From positions 1 to 50,021 of the forward strand of contig NZ_AUHY01000016.1 of the NCBI RefSeq assembly GCF_000423425.1: DNA of 50,021 nucleotides, in the 5' to 3' direction. The stretch's first letter is position 1. Each line of letters begins with the position of its first letter. Below the pieces are notes generated by a model, which saw only the letters and a list, made by a program, of their open reading frames with translations, was not told where the DNA came from and searched no databases. This document shows positions 9,646 to 17,376 of this stretch, piece after piece. The DNA is from Meiothermus rufus DSM 22234 (GTDB lineage Bacteria > Deinococcota > Deinococci > Deinococcales > Thermaceae). A program made the position numbers and the translations under genes.

Positions 9646-10299
9646 CTAGCGATGGCAGACCGAGCAGTCGTCCAGGTTGGCGGTCTGCACCTTGTGGGCC
9701 TCGAGCAGGCGTTGGCCCAGGGCCAGCAGTTCCGCCGGCGGCTGGTAGTTCATGTTGAAAACCTCCTCTTTGGGCCGCAAGAAGGCCGCTGGGTTGCGGT
9801 GGCACTCCAGGCAGAAGCGCATCTCGAAGGCCTGGTGGAGTACCAGAACTTGCATCTGGTGCACCGGCCCATGGCAGGTGGCGCATCCCACCCCTTTGGC
9901 TACATGAATGGCGTGGTTGAAGTAAACGAAATCGGGTACCCAGGCCACTCGGTTCCAGCGCAGGGGCTGGCCGCTCTGCCAGCTTTCCCGCACAGGGGCC
10001 AGCAGGGGGCTTTGGGCCTTGATCTGGCTGTGGCAGGTCATGCAGGTCTCAGTGGGCGGTAGCCCGGCGTAGCTGGCCCGCTCCACTGCGCTGTGGCAGT
10101 AGCGGCAGTCCATCCCGAGCTGGCCTACGTGCAGGGCATGGCTAAAGGGTACCGGCTGCTCGATGGTCACTCCTACCCGTGGGTCGAACCCCCCCACGGC
10201 CACGCCGGAAAAAACCACCACCAGCAGCACCCCAAGCCCCAGCAGTGCCCCGTAGAAAAGGGCCTTTAGGCGGAAATTGCGCGAGCGTAGTCGTCGCAC
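9646..10299 (-). CDS. actA: Alternative complex III pentaheme cytochrome c subunit ActA
   Basis: First gene of the ACIII operon, 217 aa. One N-terminal membrane helix (about residues 13-33) anchors a periplasmic domain with five CxxCH motifs: CRYCH, CMTCH, CATCH, CLECH and CSVCH. This equals the pentaheme ActA of Rhodothermus marinus. The start is GTG with GGAGG about 9 nt upstream. The stop TAG lies 9 nt before actB. Promoter and operator candidates lie upstream at 10355-10384. Confidence 0.93.
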   Translation of the reverse strand: MRRLRSRNFRLKALFYGALLGLGVLLVVVFSGVAVGGFDPRVGVTIEQPVPFSHALHVGQLGMDCRYCHSAVERASYAGLPPTETCMTCHSQIKAQSPLLAPVRESWQSGQPLRWNRVAWVPDFVYFNHAIHVAKGVGCATCHGPVHQMQVLVLHQAFEMRFCLECHRNPAAFLRPKEEVFNMNYQPPAELLALGQRLLEAHKVQTANLDDCSVCHR

Positions 10300-10354
10300 A
10301 CTAAAGCACCTCCTGGTTTGGGTCTTGTTCTAACTATCGTATAGGCCCTGGCAA

Positions 10355-10384
10355 ATCCTAGGGACATTTGTCCTTATAAAGCAA
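10355..10384 (-). promoter_or_regulatory. Candidate actA promoter with embedded operator
   Basis: On the minus strand -35 TTGCTT (10379-10384) and -10 TAGGAT (10355-10360) are 18 nt apart. Between them lies the perfect inverted repeat GGACA-NN-TGTCC (10362-10373), a natural place for a regulator to block or adjust initiation. The predicted 5' leader is about 50 nt. The regulator is unknown. Confidence 0.45.
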
Positions 10385-10491
10385 CTGTAAAATGTGGGCT
10401 TATTCATAAAAAGAACTTATATAGGGCGTAACAGGCTTACCCGGCGGAAGCGTTGCAACCCGGGATAGCTCTTGGGTAGGCTCTAAGGTCG

Positions 10492-11097
10492 ATGAATGTG
10501 CTCATCGTCTATGCCCATCCCAACCCTCATTCCTTCAACGCGGCTATGCGGGAGGTGGCGGTGGGCACCCTGAGCCGTGCCGGGCACAGTATTCTTCTTT
10601 CCGATCTATATGCCATGCGCTTCAATCCGGTGCTCAGTGCGGAGGAACTCCAAGGCGACCTAAGCGCCATCCAGCCGGAGATAGAAAAGGTGCGCCGGGC
10701 CGACCTGCTGCTTTTTCAGTTCCCCAACTGGTGGTACGGGATGCCGGCCATCCTCAAAGGCTGGATGGATCGGGTTTTTGCTTGCGGTTTTGCCTACGAC
10801 GAGGCCCACTCCTTCGAAAATGGCCTTCTAAAGGGCAAAAAGGCCCTACTTAGCCTTACTGTGGGGGCCCGGGCCGACTACTACCAGCAAGCCCCGGAAC
10901 GCGACTTGCTGCGGGTGCTGGAGCCCATTCACTATGGCTGCCTGGCCTACTGCGGAATGGAGGTTTTGCCGCCTTTCATTGTCTATGGGCCCACTGAAAT
11001 GAGCGAGGCCGAGCGTAAGGCAGCCCTCGAGGCCTACCGGCAATACCTGCTGGCGTTGCCCCAGCTAAGGCCGCTGCGCTTCAGCCATATGGGCTAA
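10492..11097 (+). CDS. NAD(P)H dehydrogenase (quinone), flavodoxin-fold family
   Basis: A 201-aa FMN/FAD flavoprotein of the NQO1/KefF (Flavodoxin_2) family. It starts with the typical VLIVYAHPNPHSFN loop that binds flavin phosphate and has the signature FPNWWYGMPAILKGWMDR near residues 77-94. It probably reduces quinones or electrophiles by two electrons in the cytoplasm. Upstream, -35 TTGCAA (10453-10458) and -10 TAGGCT (10477-10482) are 18 nt apart, leaving a leader of only a few bases. It is divergent from actA and is followed 9 nt later by a serine hydrolase gene. Confidence 0.88.
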   Translation: MNVLIVYAHPNPHSFNAAMREVAVGTLSRAGHSILLSDLYAMRFNPVLSAEELQGDLSAIQPEIEKVRRADLLLFQFPNWWYGMPAILKGWMDRVFACGFAYDEAHSFENGLLKGKKALLSLTVGARADYYQQAPERDLLRVLEPIHYGCLAYCGMEVLPPFIVYGPTEMSEAERKAALEAYRQYLLALPQLRPLRFSHMG

Positions 11098-11106
11098 GCT
11101 GTGGCT

Positions 11107-12129
11107 ATGCACCGGCGCACCTTGCTTAAGGGTTTTTTAGCCGCTTTGGGGTTGGGCTCGAGGGCCAACCCACTGAACCCCCGCTATCATCGCTTGGCGG
11201 CGGCCTATTCGGCAGCCCACCGGGGGATTGCCCTGCTGGTTATGGTCGAGGGCCAGGTGGTGTTCGAAGACTATCCCAACCAGGGCCAGCCTCAGCGGGC
11301 CCACGAGCTGGCCAGCGGCACCAAGAGCTTCTGGGGGGTGCTGGCGGTTGCGGCTCAGCAGGATGGACTGCTTACCCTGGACGAACCTTTAGCCCAGACC
11401 CTAGAGGAGTGGCGGGCCGACCCCTGGCGGAGCCAAATCAGCCTGCGCCAGCTCTTGAATTTGACCAGCGGTATTCCTGGAGGCCGCTTAGCCCGCCCAC
11501 CCACCTATGCTGAGGCCATAAAGACCCCGGCCGAGGCCCCACCAGGAACCCGCTTTTCCTATGGGCCGATTCCCTTTCAGGTTTTCGGCGAGGTACTGCG
11601 CCGCAAGCTAGGGGGCGACCCCCTCGAGTACCTTCAGCGCCGCATCTTCCGGCCCATTGGCCTAGAGTACGCCTTCTGGCGCCGGGGCCCAGATGGCCTG
11701 CCCCACCTGCCCTCTGGGGCTTTTCTGACCGCACAAAACTGGGCGCTGTTCGGTGAGCTGGTGCGCCGGGGTGGGCTTTGGCGGGGGCAGCGGGTTGTGG
11801 AGGCAGGGCTGCTCGAGGCCTGCTTTGTGCCCTCCGGGGTCAATCCCCTTTACGGCCTGACCTGGTGGTTGGCCCGGCCCATTGATCCAGCACAGCGTAG
11901 GGCCCTTGGCCCCACTGGCCGTGCCTTGGATCCCCTGGCCTCCACCCCGGGCCTGCCCGACGACCTGGTGCTGGCGGCTGGAGCGGGCGACCAGCGGCTT
12001 TACGTGAGCCGCAAGCTGGGCCTGGTGGTGGTGCGCCAGGCCGAGGGTATCGCCGATGCACTTTTGGGTCAGCGCAGCGGTTTTTCTGATGCCGTATTTC
12101 TCCGGCTTTTGTTGACCGGCGAGGGCTAA
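11107..12129 (+). CDS. Beta-lactamase-fold serine hydrolase
   Basis: A 340-aa protein of the class C beta-lactamase/DD-peptidase/esterase group. The N terminus MHRRTLLKGFLAALGLG resembles a twin-arginine signal, so it is probably exported. The SxxK motif is SGTK (nucleophile serine) in ELASGTKSFWGV. The second motif appears as YGP in RFSYGPIPFQ instead of the usual YxN, so true beta-lactamase activity is doubtful. The start at ATG 11107 is chosen because -10 TAAGCT (11095-11100) ends 6 nt upstream, the leaderless pattern seen elsewhere here. A GTG at 11101 is the alternative. The substrate cannot be told from sequence. Confidence 0.82.
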   Translation: MHRRTLLKGFLAALGLGSRANPLNPRYHRLAAAYSAAHRGIALLVMVEGQVVFEDYPNQGQPQRAHELASGTKSFWGVLAVAAQQDGLLTLDEPLAQTLEEWRADPWRSQISLRQLLNLTSGIPGGRLARPPTYAEAIKTPAEAPPGTRFSYGPIPFQVFGEVLRRKLGGDPLEYLQRRIFRPIGLEYAFWRRGPDGLPHLPSGAFLTAQNWALFGELVRRGGLWRGQRVVEAGLLEACFVPSGVNPLYGLTWWLARPIDPAQRRALGPTGRALDPLASTPGLPDDLVLAAGAGDQRLYVSRKLGLVVVRQAEGIADALLGQRSGFSDAVFLRLLLTGEG

Positions 12130-12150
12130 GGCCTGTGGGAAAATAACCCT

Positions 12151-12732
12151 ATGACCCAAGGTGAGGTACGGGAGCTAGTCTGGGGGGCCTTGGCCCAGTA
12201 CCACGCTGCGGCCTACCCCACCCCGCCCCATGGCCACCACCCCAACTTCATAGGGGCCCGCCGGGCGGCCGAGCGCTTGATGGGCCTTTCCGCTTGGCAG
12301 CGGGCCCAGGTGGTGTTGGCGGGCCCCGATCAGGTGCTCAAACCTTTGCGCGAGGCTGCGCTGCGCGAGGGCAAGCGCCTGCTGATGCCCCACCCCGACC
12401 GGGCTGGGCGCTACCTGAGCCTCGAGGGCCTGCAGCCCCAAGCCCTTAGGCGGGTGCGGGAGATCGCCCGGCTAGGGCGGCCCATCGAACTAAGCCAGAT
12501 GCCTATAGACCTGGTGTTGGTAGGCAGCGTGGCGGTGGATGCACAGGGCCGCTGGTTGGGCAAAGGGTATGGTTTTCCCCCCAGGGGGCTCGAGGTGGCC
12601 GCACCCTGGGCCACCCTAGCCCATACCCTGATGTTTTTCGACGAGCTGCCCTGCGAGGCCGAGCGCACCATGGACCTGATCGCCACGCCCCATCAGGTGC
12701 TGGGCCGTCCGTACGGAGCGCCTATCGTGTAG
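12151..12732 (+). CDS. 5-formyltetrahydrofolate cyclo-ligase family protein
   Basis: A 193-aa protein resembling 5-formyl-THF cyclo-ligase, which uses ATP to convert 5-formyl-THF into 5,10-methenyl-THF. Supporting features are KRLLMPHPD, the central LVLVGSVAVD strand, and GRWLGKGYGFPPRG, which matches the conserved GxGxGYxD-type loop, although the tyrosine-aspartate part is altered. The alteration fits the MTHFSD-like branch, whose activity is less certain. It lies 14 nt upstream of sufU and close to folE2. Confidence 0.78.
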   Translation: MTQGEVRELVWGALAQYHAAAYPTPPHGHHPNFIGARRAAERLMGLSAWQRAQVVLAGPDQVLKPLREAALREGKRLLMPHPDRAGRYLSLEGLQPQALRRVREIARLGRPIELSQMPIDLVLVGSVAVDAQGRWLGKGYGFPPRGLEVAAPWATLAHTLMFFDELPCEAERTMDLIATPHQVLGRPYGAPIV

Positions 12733-12746
12733 GCTATAGCCAGAGC

Positions 12747-13181
12747 ATGGGTCTTTTAGATGAACTATACAAAGAGATCATCCTGCGCCACTACAAGTCC
12801 CCCCGCAACTTTGGCGAGCTGCCGGGGGCCAACCTGCGGGTAATGGGCGATAACCCCTCCTGTGGCGATCAGGTGGAACTTTTTGTGCTGACCGATGGGA
12901 CGCGCATAGCCGATGTGCGCTTTCGTGGGCAGGGGTGTGCTATCTCCCAAGCCTCGGCCTCGCTGATGACCGAGCTGGTCAAGGGCAAGCCCTGGACGGA
13001 AGCCCTGGCACTAAAGCAGCAGTTCAAGGCCGTGGTGGTGGATGGGGCCGCCCCCACCCCGGCCCTGGGCGATCTGGCCGCCTTGGCTGGGGTGCACAAG
13101 CTAGCAGCCCGGGTTAAGTGCGCTACCCTGGCCTGGAACGCCCTCGAGCAGGCCGCGCGGGAGGCGGGAGTGCTAGATTGA
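12747..13181 (+). CDS. sufU: Fe-S cluster assembly scaffold/sulfur acceptor SufU
   Basis: A 144-aa NifU/IscU-like protein of the SufU type. Three cysteines in conserved positions (NPSCGD near residue 38, GQGCAIS near 66, RVKCATLAW near 126) with aspartate in NPSCGD are the zinc/sulfur-accepting set. The insertion between the second and third cysteines is typical of SufU rather than IscU. The partner desulfurase SufS is not adjacent. The 3' end overlaps the convergent folE2 by 9 nt. Confidence 0.92.
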   Translation: MGLLDELYKEIILRHYKSPRNFGELPGANLRVMGDNPSCGDQVELFVLTDGTRIADVRFRGQGCAISQASASLMTELVKGKPWTEALALKQQFKAVVVDGAAPTPALGDLAALAGVHKLAARVKCATLAWNALEQAAREAGVLD

Positions 13182-14204
13182 GATAGGGTTGGCAAAATCG
13201 CTGAAGTCGGCGCGGAAACCCCCGGGCACCCCCTTGACGATGACCGAGACGGCGTCGTGGGAGTGCAGGCTCTCGAGGTGGGCGCAGGCTACCTGGAAGT
13301 CGCGGATGCGCCCATCGGTGTTGAGCTCCTGGTAAAGCAGCCGGGCGGCGTCCTCTACGAACTTAACGTAGGCCCCATTCAGCTCGGCAAAGGCCTGTTC
13401 GTCTTCCCGTTTGACCATCACCTGGGTTTCGGTTTTCAGCGCCTGGCGAGCGTGCTGGATGAGGTCTTCTAGGTGCAGGCGGGCCCCTGGGGCTACCTCA
13501 ACCCGGAGGCGGGCTTTGGAGCGCTGGCTGTGGGGGATGGCGTAGACCCCCCGGGTGTCGCGGGCGTGCTCGGCTAGCTCAGCCGAGCAGGGGCAGGCCG
13601 AGGAGTAGACAAAGTCCAGCGTGATGAAGCGGCGGATGGGCTTAGCGCCTTCGGCCAGAGCCTCATAGCTGGCGTCGTAAAACTGGTAACCCTCCAGCCC
13701 CGAGCGCAGCGAGGGAACCAGGGTGGGATAGCTGAAGCTCACCTTGATCCGGGCATCCAGGCTTTCCAGCTCGCGCTGGTAGTCGCGCACCAGGTGGGTC
13801 AGGGTCTCCAGGGTAAAGACCTCATCCTTGCGGGTATAAAAGGTGCGGATAATCCGGCTCATGTTGATGCCCTTGAGGTTGGCCTCGAGCGAGACTGTTC
13901 CGGTGATCCGGGCCTCGAGGGTCAGGGCCTCGCCGGTGGGGGTAGCGAACCTGAGCGGCAGCCGAAAACCACAGATGCCGACCTGCTGGATGGCCACATT
14001 AGCCCCCTCTACCGAGTCCACGGTCTCGGTCATGTCGGGTAGGCTAGCCCTGTAGGCTTCATCGGGCTGGAAATGGGCGTCGTAGTGGCGGGTGAGGATG
14101 GGTTCGGCTCCGTCGGTATTGCGGAAGAGATAGGCTTTTTTGCTGCTCTTTTTTTCTAGGAATGCGGGTGGTTCGAGGGTTTGCTTGTTGTCGTAGCTAA
14201 GCAA
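13173..14204 (-). CDS. folE2: GTP cyclohydrolase IB (FolE2)
   Basis: A 343-aa member of the FolE2/MptA (COG1469) family, which converts GTP to 7,8-dihydroneopterin triphosphate for folate and queuosine-type pathways and can replace zinc-dependent FolE. The metal and active-site cysteine lies in [10 protein letters not shown], followed by a conserved histidine in the [11 protein letters not shown] segment, and [15 protein letters not shown] is a family helix. The start is TTG at 14204 with Shine-Dalgarno AGGAG 6 nt upstream. The protein is somewhat longer than the usual 260-300 aa because of an N-terminal extension. A highly structured leader precedes it. Confidence 0.92.
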   Translation of the reverse strand: MLSYDNKQTLEPPAFLEKKSSKKAYLFRNTDGAEPILTRHYDAHFQPDEAYRASLPDMTETVDSVEGANVAIQQVGICGFRLPLRFATPTGEALTLEARITGTVSLEANLKGINMSRIIRTFYTRKDEVFTLETLTHLVRDYQRELESLDARIKVSFSYPTLVPSLRSGLEGYQFYDASYEALAEGAKPIRRFITLDFVYSSACPCSAELAEHARDTRGVYAIPHSQRSKARLRVEVAPGARLHLEDLIQHARQALKTETQVMVKREDEQAFAELNGAYVKFVEDAARLLYQELNTDGRIRDFQVACAHLESLHSHDAVSVIVKGVPGGFRADFSDFANPISI

Positions 14205-14219
14205 GGGCGGCTCCTTTTT

Positions 14220-14341
14220 CCGTCAGCAACCTCGAGGAGTCTGACGGTCGGTTGAGATTCGAAGGGAACATCCCCGCTCTCGCACCCGAAGCATTTCCCT
14301 TCAGCCTGCTTCAGGCGGTGGTGCGGCTTGCCCACCGCACC
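14220..14341 (-). promoter_or_regulatory. Structured 5' leader of folE2 (candidate cis-regulatory RNA)
   Basis: Four stem-loops tile almost without gaps, in mRNA order: GGTGCGG/CCGCACC (14320-14341, 7 bp); GCCTG/CAGGC with a 3-nt loop (14304-14316); GAAGGGAA/TTCCCTTC (14261-14302, 8 bp with a purine-rich interior); and CCGTCAG/CTGACGG (14220-14247, 7 bp). The last ends exactly before AAAAAGGAG, the Shine-Dalgarno of folE2, so a switch between structures could hide or free the ribosome site. It does not match, by eye, the TPP, cobalamin, FMN, SAM, preQ1, ZTP or THF-I riboswitch consensus. Confidence 0.55.
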
Positions 14342-14412
14342 CCCCCAGGATGCCACCTTGTACAAGGAGTAAACGTAAGCTAGACAATGGTTCACCGCAG
14401 AAGGAACGCGGC

Positions 14413-15126
14413 CTAAAGATTCCATCCCCCAGCTACCTCCAGCACCTGCCCGGTGAGGTAGTTGCTGGCCTCATCTACGAAGAAAAGCACCGCCCGGGCC
14501 ACCTCCTCCAGCCGGGCCAACCGCCCCATGGGAATCTGCGTTAGCGGTTGGGAAAGGGAGTTTTCTGCCACCCCTGGGGCAACCACGTTGACCGTAACAC
14601 CTTGGCCAGCCAGGCGCAGCGCCAGGGCTTTGCTGTAGAGGATGAGCCCGGTTTTGGCGATGACATAAGGGGCAATTTCCCCACGGGCTAGCAGGTGCTG
14701 TGCGCCAGCAAAGCCGAGGTTCACCACCCGCCCATACCCGGTCTGGCATAGGTAGGGCAAAGCGGCCTGGGTCAGGTAGAAAGGGGCGTTGAGGTTGGAG
14801 TCCAACATCCTGTGCCACTCCTCCAGGCTGACCTGCTCGATGGGTTTTTTGAGGTAATCGCCCACATTGTTGACCAGCACCTGCAAACCGCCGAGTTGTT
14901 CTGCGGTGCGCTGGATGAGCTGCCGGGCTGCTTCTGGCTGGGTTATGTCCGCGGCTAGGGCGATGGCCCGCACACCCCGCTGCTGTGCTTCTTGACGGGT
15001 TTGCTCGGCCTGGGTATGGCTTTGCCGGTAGTGCACGACCACGTCGAAGCCCTGCTCGGCCAAGGCCAGCACGATGGCCCGGCCAATGCCTTGGGCAGAG
15101 CCAGTGACCAAGGCTACCCGGCCCAT
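14413..15126 (-). CDS. SDR-family oxidoreductase (possible pteridine reductase-like)
   Basis: A 237-aa Rossmann-fold short-chain dehydrogenase. The cofactor motif TGSAQGIG is at residues 8-15, NNVG at 86-89, and the catalytic YVIAK has Tyr154 and Lys158. Arg in VHYRQS after the second strand suggests NADPH preference. The expected catalytic serine, 13 residues before Tyr154, is glycine (Gly141). The start at ATG 15126 is the conserved MGRVALVTG, overlapping the Nudix gene by 13 nt. Its place directly upstream of folE2 and the HYRQS sequence suggest a FolM/PTR1-type pterin reductase, but this is inference; a FabG-like role is possible. Confidence 0.8.
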   Translation of the reverse strand: MGRVALVTGSAQGIGRAIVLALAEQGFDVVVHYRQSHTQAEQTRQEAQQRGVRAIALAADITQPEAARQLIQRTAEQLGGLQVLVNNVGDYLKKPIEQVSLEEWHRMLDSNLNAPFYLTQAALPYLCQTGYGRVVNLGFAGAQHLLARGEIAPYVIAKTGLILYSKALALRLAGQGVTVNVVAPGVAENSLSQPLTQIPMGRLARLEEVARAVLFFVDEASNYLTGQVLEVAGGWNL

Positions 15127-15524
15127 GGGTAGCCCTCCAGGAGCAAGCGGGTGATGCGGTTGAGGGGGTAGGAGAGGGCCTCTTGGGGGCTGACCCAGGC
15201 CCATTGCCGGATTTCCTCGTTGGGGGTGATTTCTTCCCGATCGGTATCGGCATAGTAGTTCACGAACAGAAAGTGCATGGGCCGGTAAAACTCTGGGTCG
15301 AACACGCCTTCCATCAGCCGGGCCAGGCGAAGGTTGTAAAGCGGCAGGCCCACCTCTTCATAGAACTCGCGCCTTAGGGCTTCCTCGAGGCTCTCGCCCC
15401 AGGCCACCTTGCCGCCTGGCACGCCCCACAGCCCCCGCCACTTGCCGGTTTGCACCAGGAGCACCCGACCCGAGGGGCCGCGCACCAGTGCGCCCACCGT
15501 GGGAATGGGGTAAGGGTTTTCCAC
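15114..15524 (-). CDS. Nudix hydrolase
   Basis: A 136-aa protein with a complete Nudix box, GGKVAWGESLEEALRREF followed by YEEVGL (about residues 32-55), which binds Mg and hydrolyses nucleoside diphosphate-X substrates. It starts at GTG 15524 (VENPYPIPTVGALV); the frame is open much further upstream, but that part has the composition of a shadow frame. No clear Shine-Dalgarno is visible. It lies 59 nt downstream of the IrrE-like gene and overlaps the SDR start. A Nudix enzyme next to folE2 could dephosphorylate dihydroneopterin triphosphate, but no residue proves this. Confidence 0.85.
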   Translation of the reverse strand: MENPYPIPTVGALVRGPSGRVLLVQTGKWRGLWGVPGGKVAWGESLEEALRREFYEEVGLPLYNLRLARLMEGVFDPEFYRPMHFLFVNYYADTDREEITPNEEIRQWAWVSPQEALSYPLNRITRLLLEGYPWAG

Positions 15525-15583
15525 AGAAGCGCAGCTTAAGGCTTTTTTTGCTGGGCGATGGTAACTTGGCCGCAGGTTTGGGG

Positions 15584-16303
15584 CTAAGGCTGTAGCCGCT
15601 TGTACACCGCGTAGACGCGCTTTCCCTTGGGATAGGCCTCGAGGCTGTACAGGCCGCTGTGGTTGGGTAGGCGGGTCTGGATATGCTGGGGTAGGCCGGT
15701 CTCGGCAGCCACCACCAGGGGGTCGTTGCGGTGGAAGCCCATTCCCCGAGCCAGCCGGCCTTCGAGCTGGGGGTGGTGGGCGCTGAAGTAGACCCGCAGG
15801 GGCCGACTTCCGGCCATCAGGACTAGGGAAGGGATGGGGCCGCGTTCGGCCAGGGCGATAATGGCTACCTCTTCCGAGACCTGGTACCGCTCGGCCAGCT
15901 CGGGGATAAGCCGGGGGGTCTGGCCCTTTTGCCCCAGGGCCGCCTCCACGGCCTCGCCCGGCAGCAGCATCTCCGCTGCTCCCAGGTTGCACAAGGCCTC
16001 GAGCTGCCGCTCTAGGGCCTGGCCGGTGTGGGTTTCGTGCAGTTCAGAGAGCAGATCCTCATCGTGCTGGATGAGAAAGTGCATCACCTCGTGGGCCAGG
16101 GTAAAGCGCTGGCGCTTAGGGGGGGAGGTTTGCTCGATGAGGATGAGTTTTTTCTCCGGTAAGAAAGTACCGAACTGTCCTTCGGGCAGCCGGGTGTAGG
16201 CCAGACGGGCCCCGATGCCCCCAGCTAGGCGCTCGGGGGTGAGGGGGGCGTGGGCCCGGCGGTAGTCCTGGGCTAGCTCGAGGACCCGATGGCGCAGGCT
16301 CAT
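15584..16303 (-). CDS. ImmA/IrrE-family metallopeptidase
   Basis: A 239-aa predicted zinc protease related to Deinococcus IrrE/PprI. The motif HEVMH (His71, Glu72, His75) is followed 27 residues later by Glu102 in EALCN, the spacing of the third zinc ligand in IrrE. A helical linker then leads to a C-terminal region (about 140-239) that looks like the GAF-like domain of IrrE. In Deinococcus, IrrE cleaves the repressor DdrO after DNA damage. No DdrO/XRE repressor gene is next to it here, so its target is unknown. The start ATG overlaps the stop of the GyrI-like gene as ATGA, showing coupling. The open frame extends upstream but that part is shadow. Confidence 0.85.
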   Translation of the reverse strand: MSLRHRVLELAQDYRRAHAPLTPERLAGGIGARLAYTRLPEGQFGTFLPEKKLILIEQTSPPKRQRFTLAHEVMHFLIQHDEDLLSELHETHTGQALERQLEALCNLGAAEMLLPGEAVEAALGQKGQTPRLIPELAERYQVSEEVAIIALAERGPIPSLVLMAGSRPLRVYFSAHHPQLEGRLARGMGFHRNDPLVVAAETGLPQHIQTRLPNHSGLYSLEAYPKGKRVYAVYKRLQP

Positions 16304-16767
16304 ATGGCTACGAAAAGGGAGGTGCGTTGGGGCTCTTGGTGCACCTCGAAGTCGTAGGTGTAGGCCCTGGGAGGAGCCCCTGGTTGGGCAAAATAGGCCT
16401 GGATTTCTCGCCAGGCCTGGGCTAGGGCCTGGGGCTTCGGGCCCGAGGCGGTGAACATCAGGTAGCGCCCGGCAGGTACGTACAACCCGCCTAGACCCGG
16501 GGGCACCTCCTCCTGGCCCGCCACCTGGTAGCCCAGCAAAACCGAGTAGGCCCCCCGCCCGGCTGCTTCGTAGTCGAAGTACACTACAAAAGGCTTTCCT
16601 CTGGCCAGGCGGCGGGGCAGTAGGCGCTCGAGGGCCCCGCTTTCCATCTGGCGCCACAAGGCGGGCAGCCTGGCTTGCTGGGGATCTGCCTCCAGCCCTG
16701 GGTGGGTGCGCACCTGGTAGCCCGCCACAAAAAAGCCCGACTCGGTGGTGCGGACAGGTTTATCCAT
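16300..16767 (-). CDS. GyrI-like small-molecule-binding domain protein
   Basis: A 155-aa stand-alone GyrI/BmrR-C-type effector-binding fold. The pattern VYFDYEAAGRGAYSVLLGYQV, a Gly/Pro-rich turn, the strand GRYLMFTASG and a C-terminal YTYDFEVH carrying the conserved acidic residue all fit this family. Such proteins bind hydrophobic ligands or act as small hydrolases. The promoter box TAAGAT (16774-16779) ends 6 nt before the ATG, so the transcript is probably leaderless. It heads a coupled pair with the IrrE-like protease and may sense its signal, but this is only suggested by the overlap. Confidence 0.75.
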   Translation of the reverse strand: MDKPVRTTESGFFVAGYQVRTHPGLEADPQQARLPALWRQMESGALERLLPRRLARGKPFVVYFDYEAAGRGAYSVLLGYQVAGQEEVPPGLGGLYVPAGRYLMFTASGPKPQALAQAWREIQAYFAQPGAPPRAYTYDFEVHQEPQRTSLFVAI

Positions 16768-16835
16768 AGGGCTATCTTAGGCTACGCCAGGGTTCTAGGG
16801 GCTTCAACGGGGCTTTAGCCGGTACAATGGCAGCC

Positions 16836-17348
16836 ATGTCCGAAAGCAGCGCCCAACACAAGGCTATTGCCAAGGCTCGAGGGCCCGTGCGCATTGCCAT
16901 CGTCACGGCCTCCGATACCCGCACACCCCAGACCGACACCAACTACCACTACCTGAAGCCCGAGATCGAAGCCCTGGGGCACCAGATCGTGGGCTACCGC
17001 ATCGTGAAAGATGAGCCCGATCAGGTGGCCCAGGCCTTAGAGGAGATGGTCGAGGCGGGGGCCCAGATCATCCTTTTCAACGGTGGCACGGGCATCGCCC
17101 CCCGCGACACCACCTACGACGTGCTGGCCCGCCGGATTGAGAAGCCCATGCCGGGCTTTGGCGAGCTGTTTCGCATGCTTTCCTATGCCGAAGTGGGGGC
17201 GGCGGCCATGCTCTCGCGGGCCATGGCCGGAACCTATCGGCAGAAGGTGGTCTTTTCCATGCCGGGCTCGCCCAATGCGGTCCGGGTGGCCTGGGAGAAG
17301 CTCATCAAACCCGAACTGGAGCACCTGGCCTGGGAGGTGGCCCGCTAG
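16836..17348 (+). CDS. moaB: Molybdenum cofactor biosynthesis protein MoaB/MogA family
   Basis: A 170-aa MoaB/MogA-fold protein that adenylates molybdopterin before Mo insertion. Typical elements are IVTASDTR at the start of the fold, [17 protein letters not shown], and the C-terminal [15 protein letters not shown], a molybdopterin-binding loop. An ATG at 16827 lies inside a -10 box TACAAT (16823-16828); 7 nt later comes ATG 16836, which I take as the start of a leaderless mRNA. Its product would serve the Mo-dependent sulfite dehydrogenase 4 kb downstream. It is followed 28 nt later by mutS, which has its own promoter box. Confidence 0.92.
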   Translation: MSESSAQHKAIAKARGPVRIAIVTASDTRTPQTDTNYHYLKPEIEALGHQIVGYRIVKDEPDQVAQALEEMVEAGAQIILFNGGTGIAPRDTTYDVLARRIEKPMPGFGELFRMLSYAEVGAAAMLSRAMAGTYRQKVVFSMPGSPNAVRVAWEKLIKPELEHLAWEVAR

Positions 17349-17376
17349 GCGGTGGTAGGGGCGTATCATAGGGGGT

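Noticed and set aside
11107-12129. Antibiotic-resistance beta-lactamase
   Set aside because: The SxxK motif is present but the second motif is YGP rather than YxN, and housekeeping-type serine hydrolases of this fold are common; resistance is not supported.
14205-14412. Known riboswitch classes (TPP, FMN, cobalamin, SAM, preQ1, ZTP, THF-I)
   Set aside because: None of the consensus core sequences could be matched by eye; left as an unassigned structured leader.
14156-14425. 89-codon minus-strand ORF across the folE2 leader
   Set aside because: It overlaps the folE2 start in another frame and covers the hairpins; no homology is evident and no ribosome site precedes it.
15524-15992. Upstream in-frame extension of the Nudix gene
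   Set aside because: It lies antisense-free but inside the IrrE-like gene in another frame, with Pro/Gly/Arg-rich shadow composition; the Nudix fold begins at PTVGALVRG.
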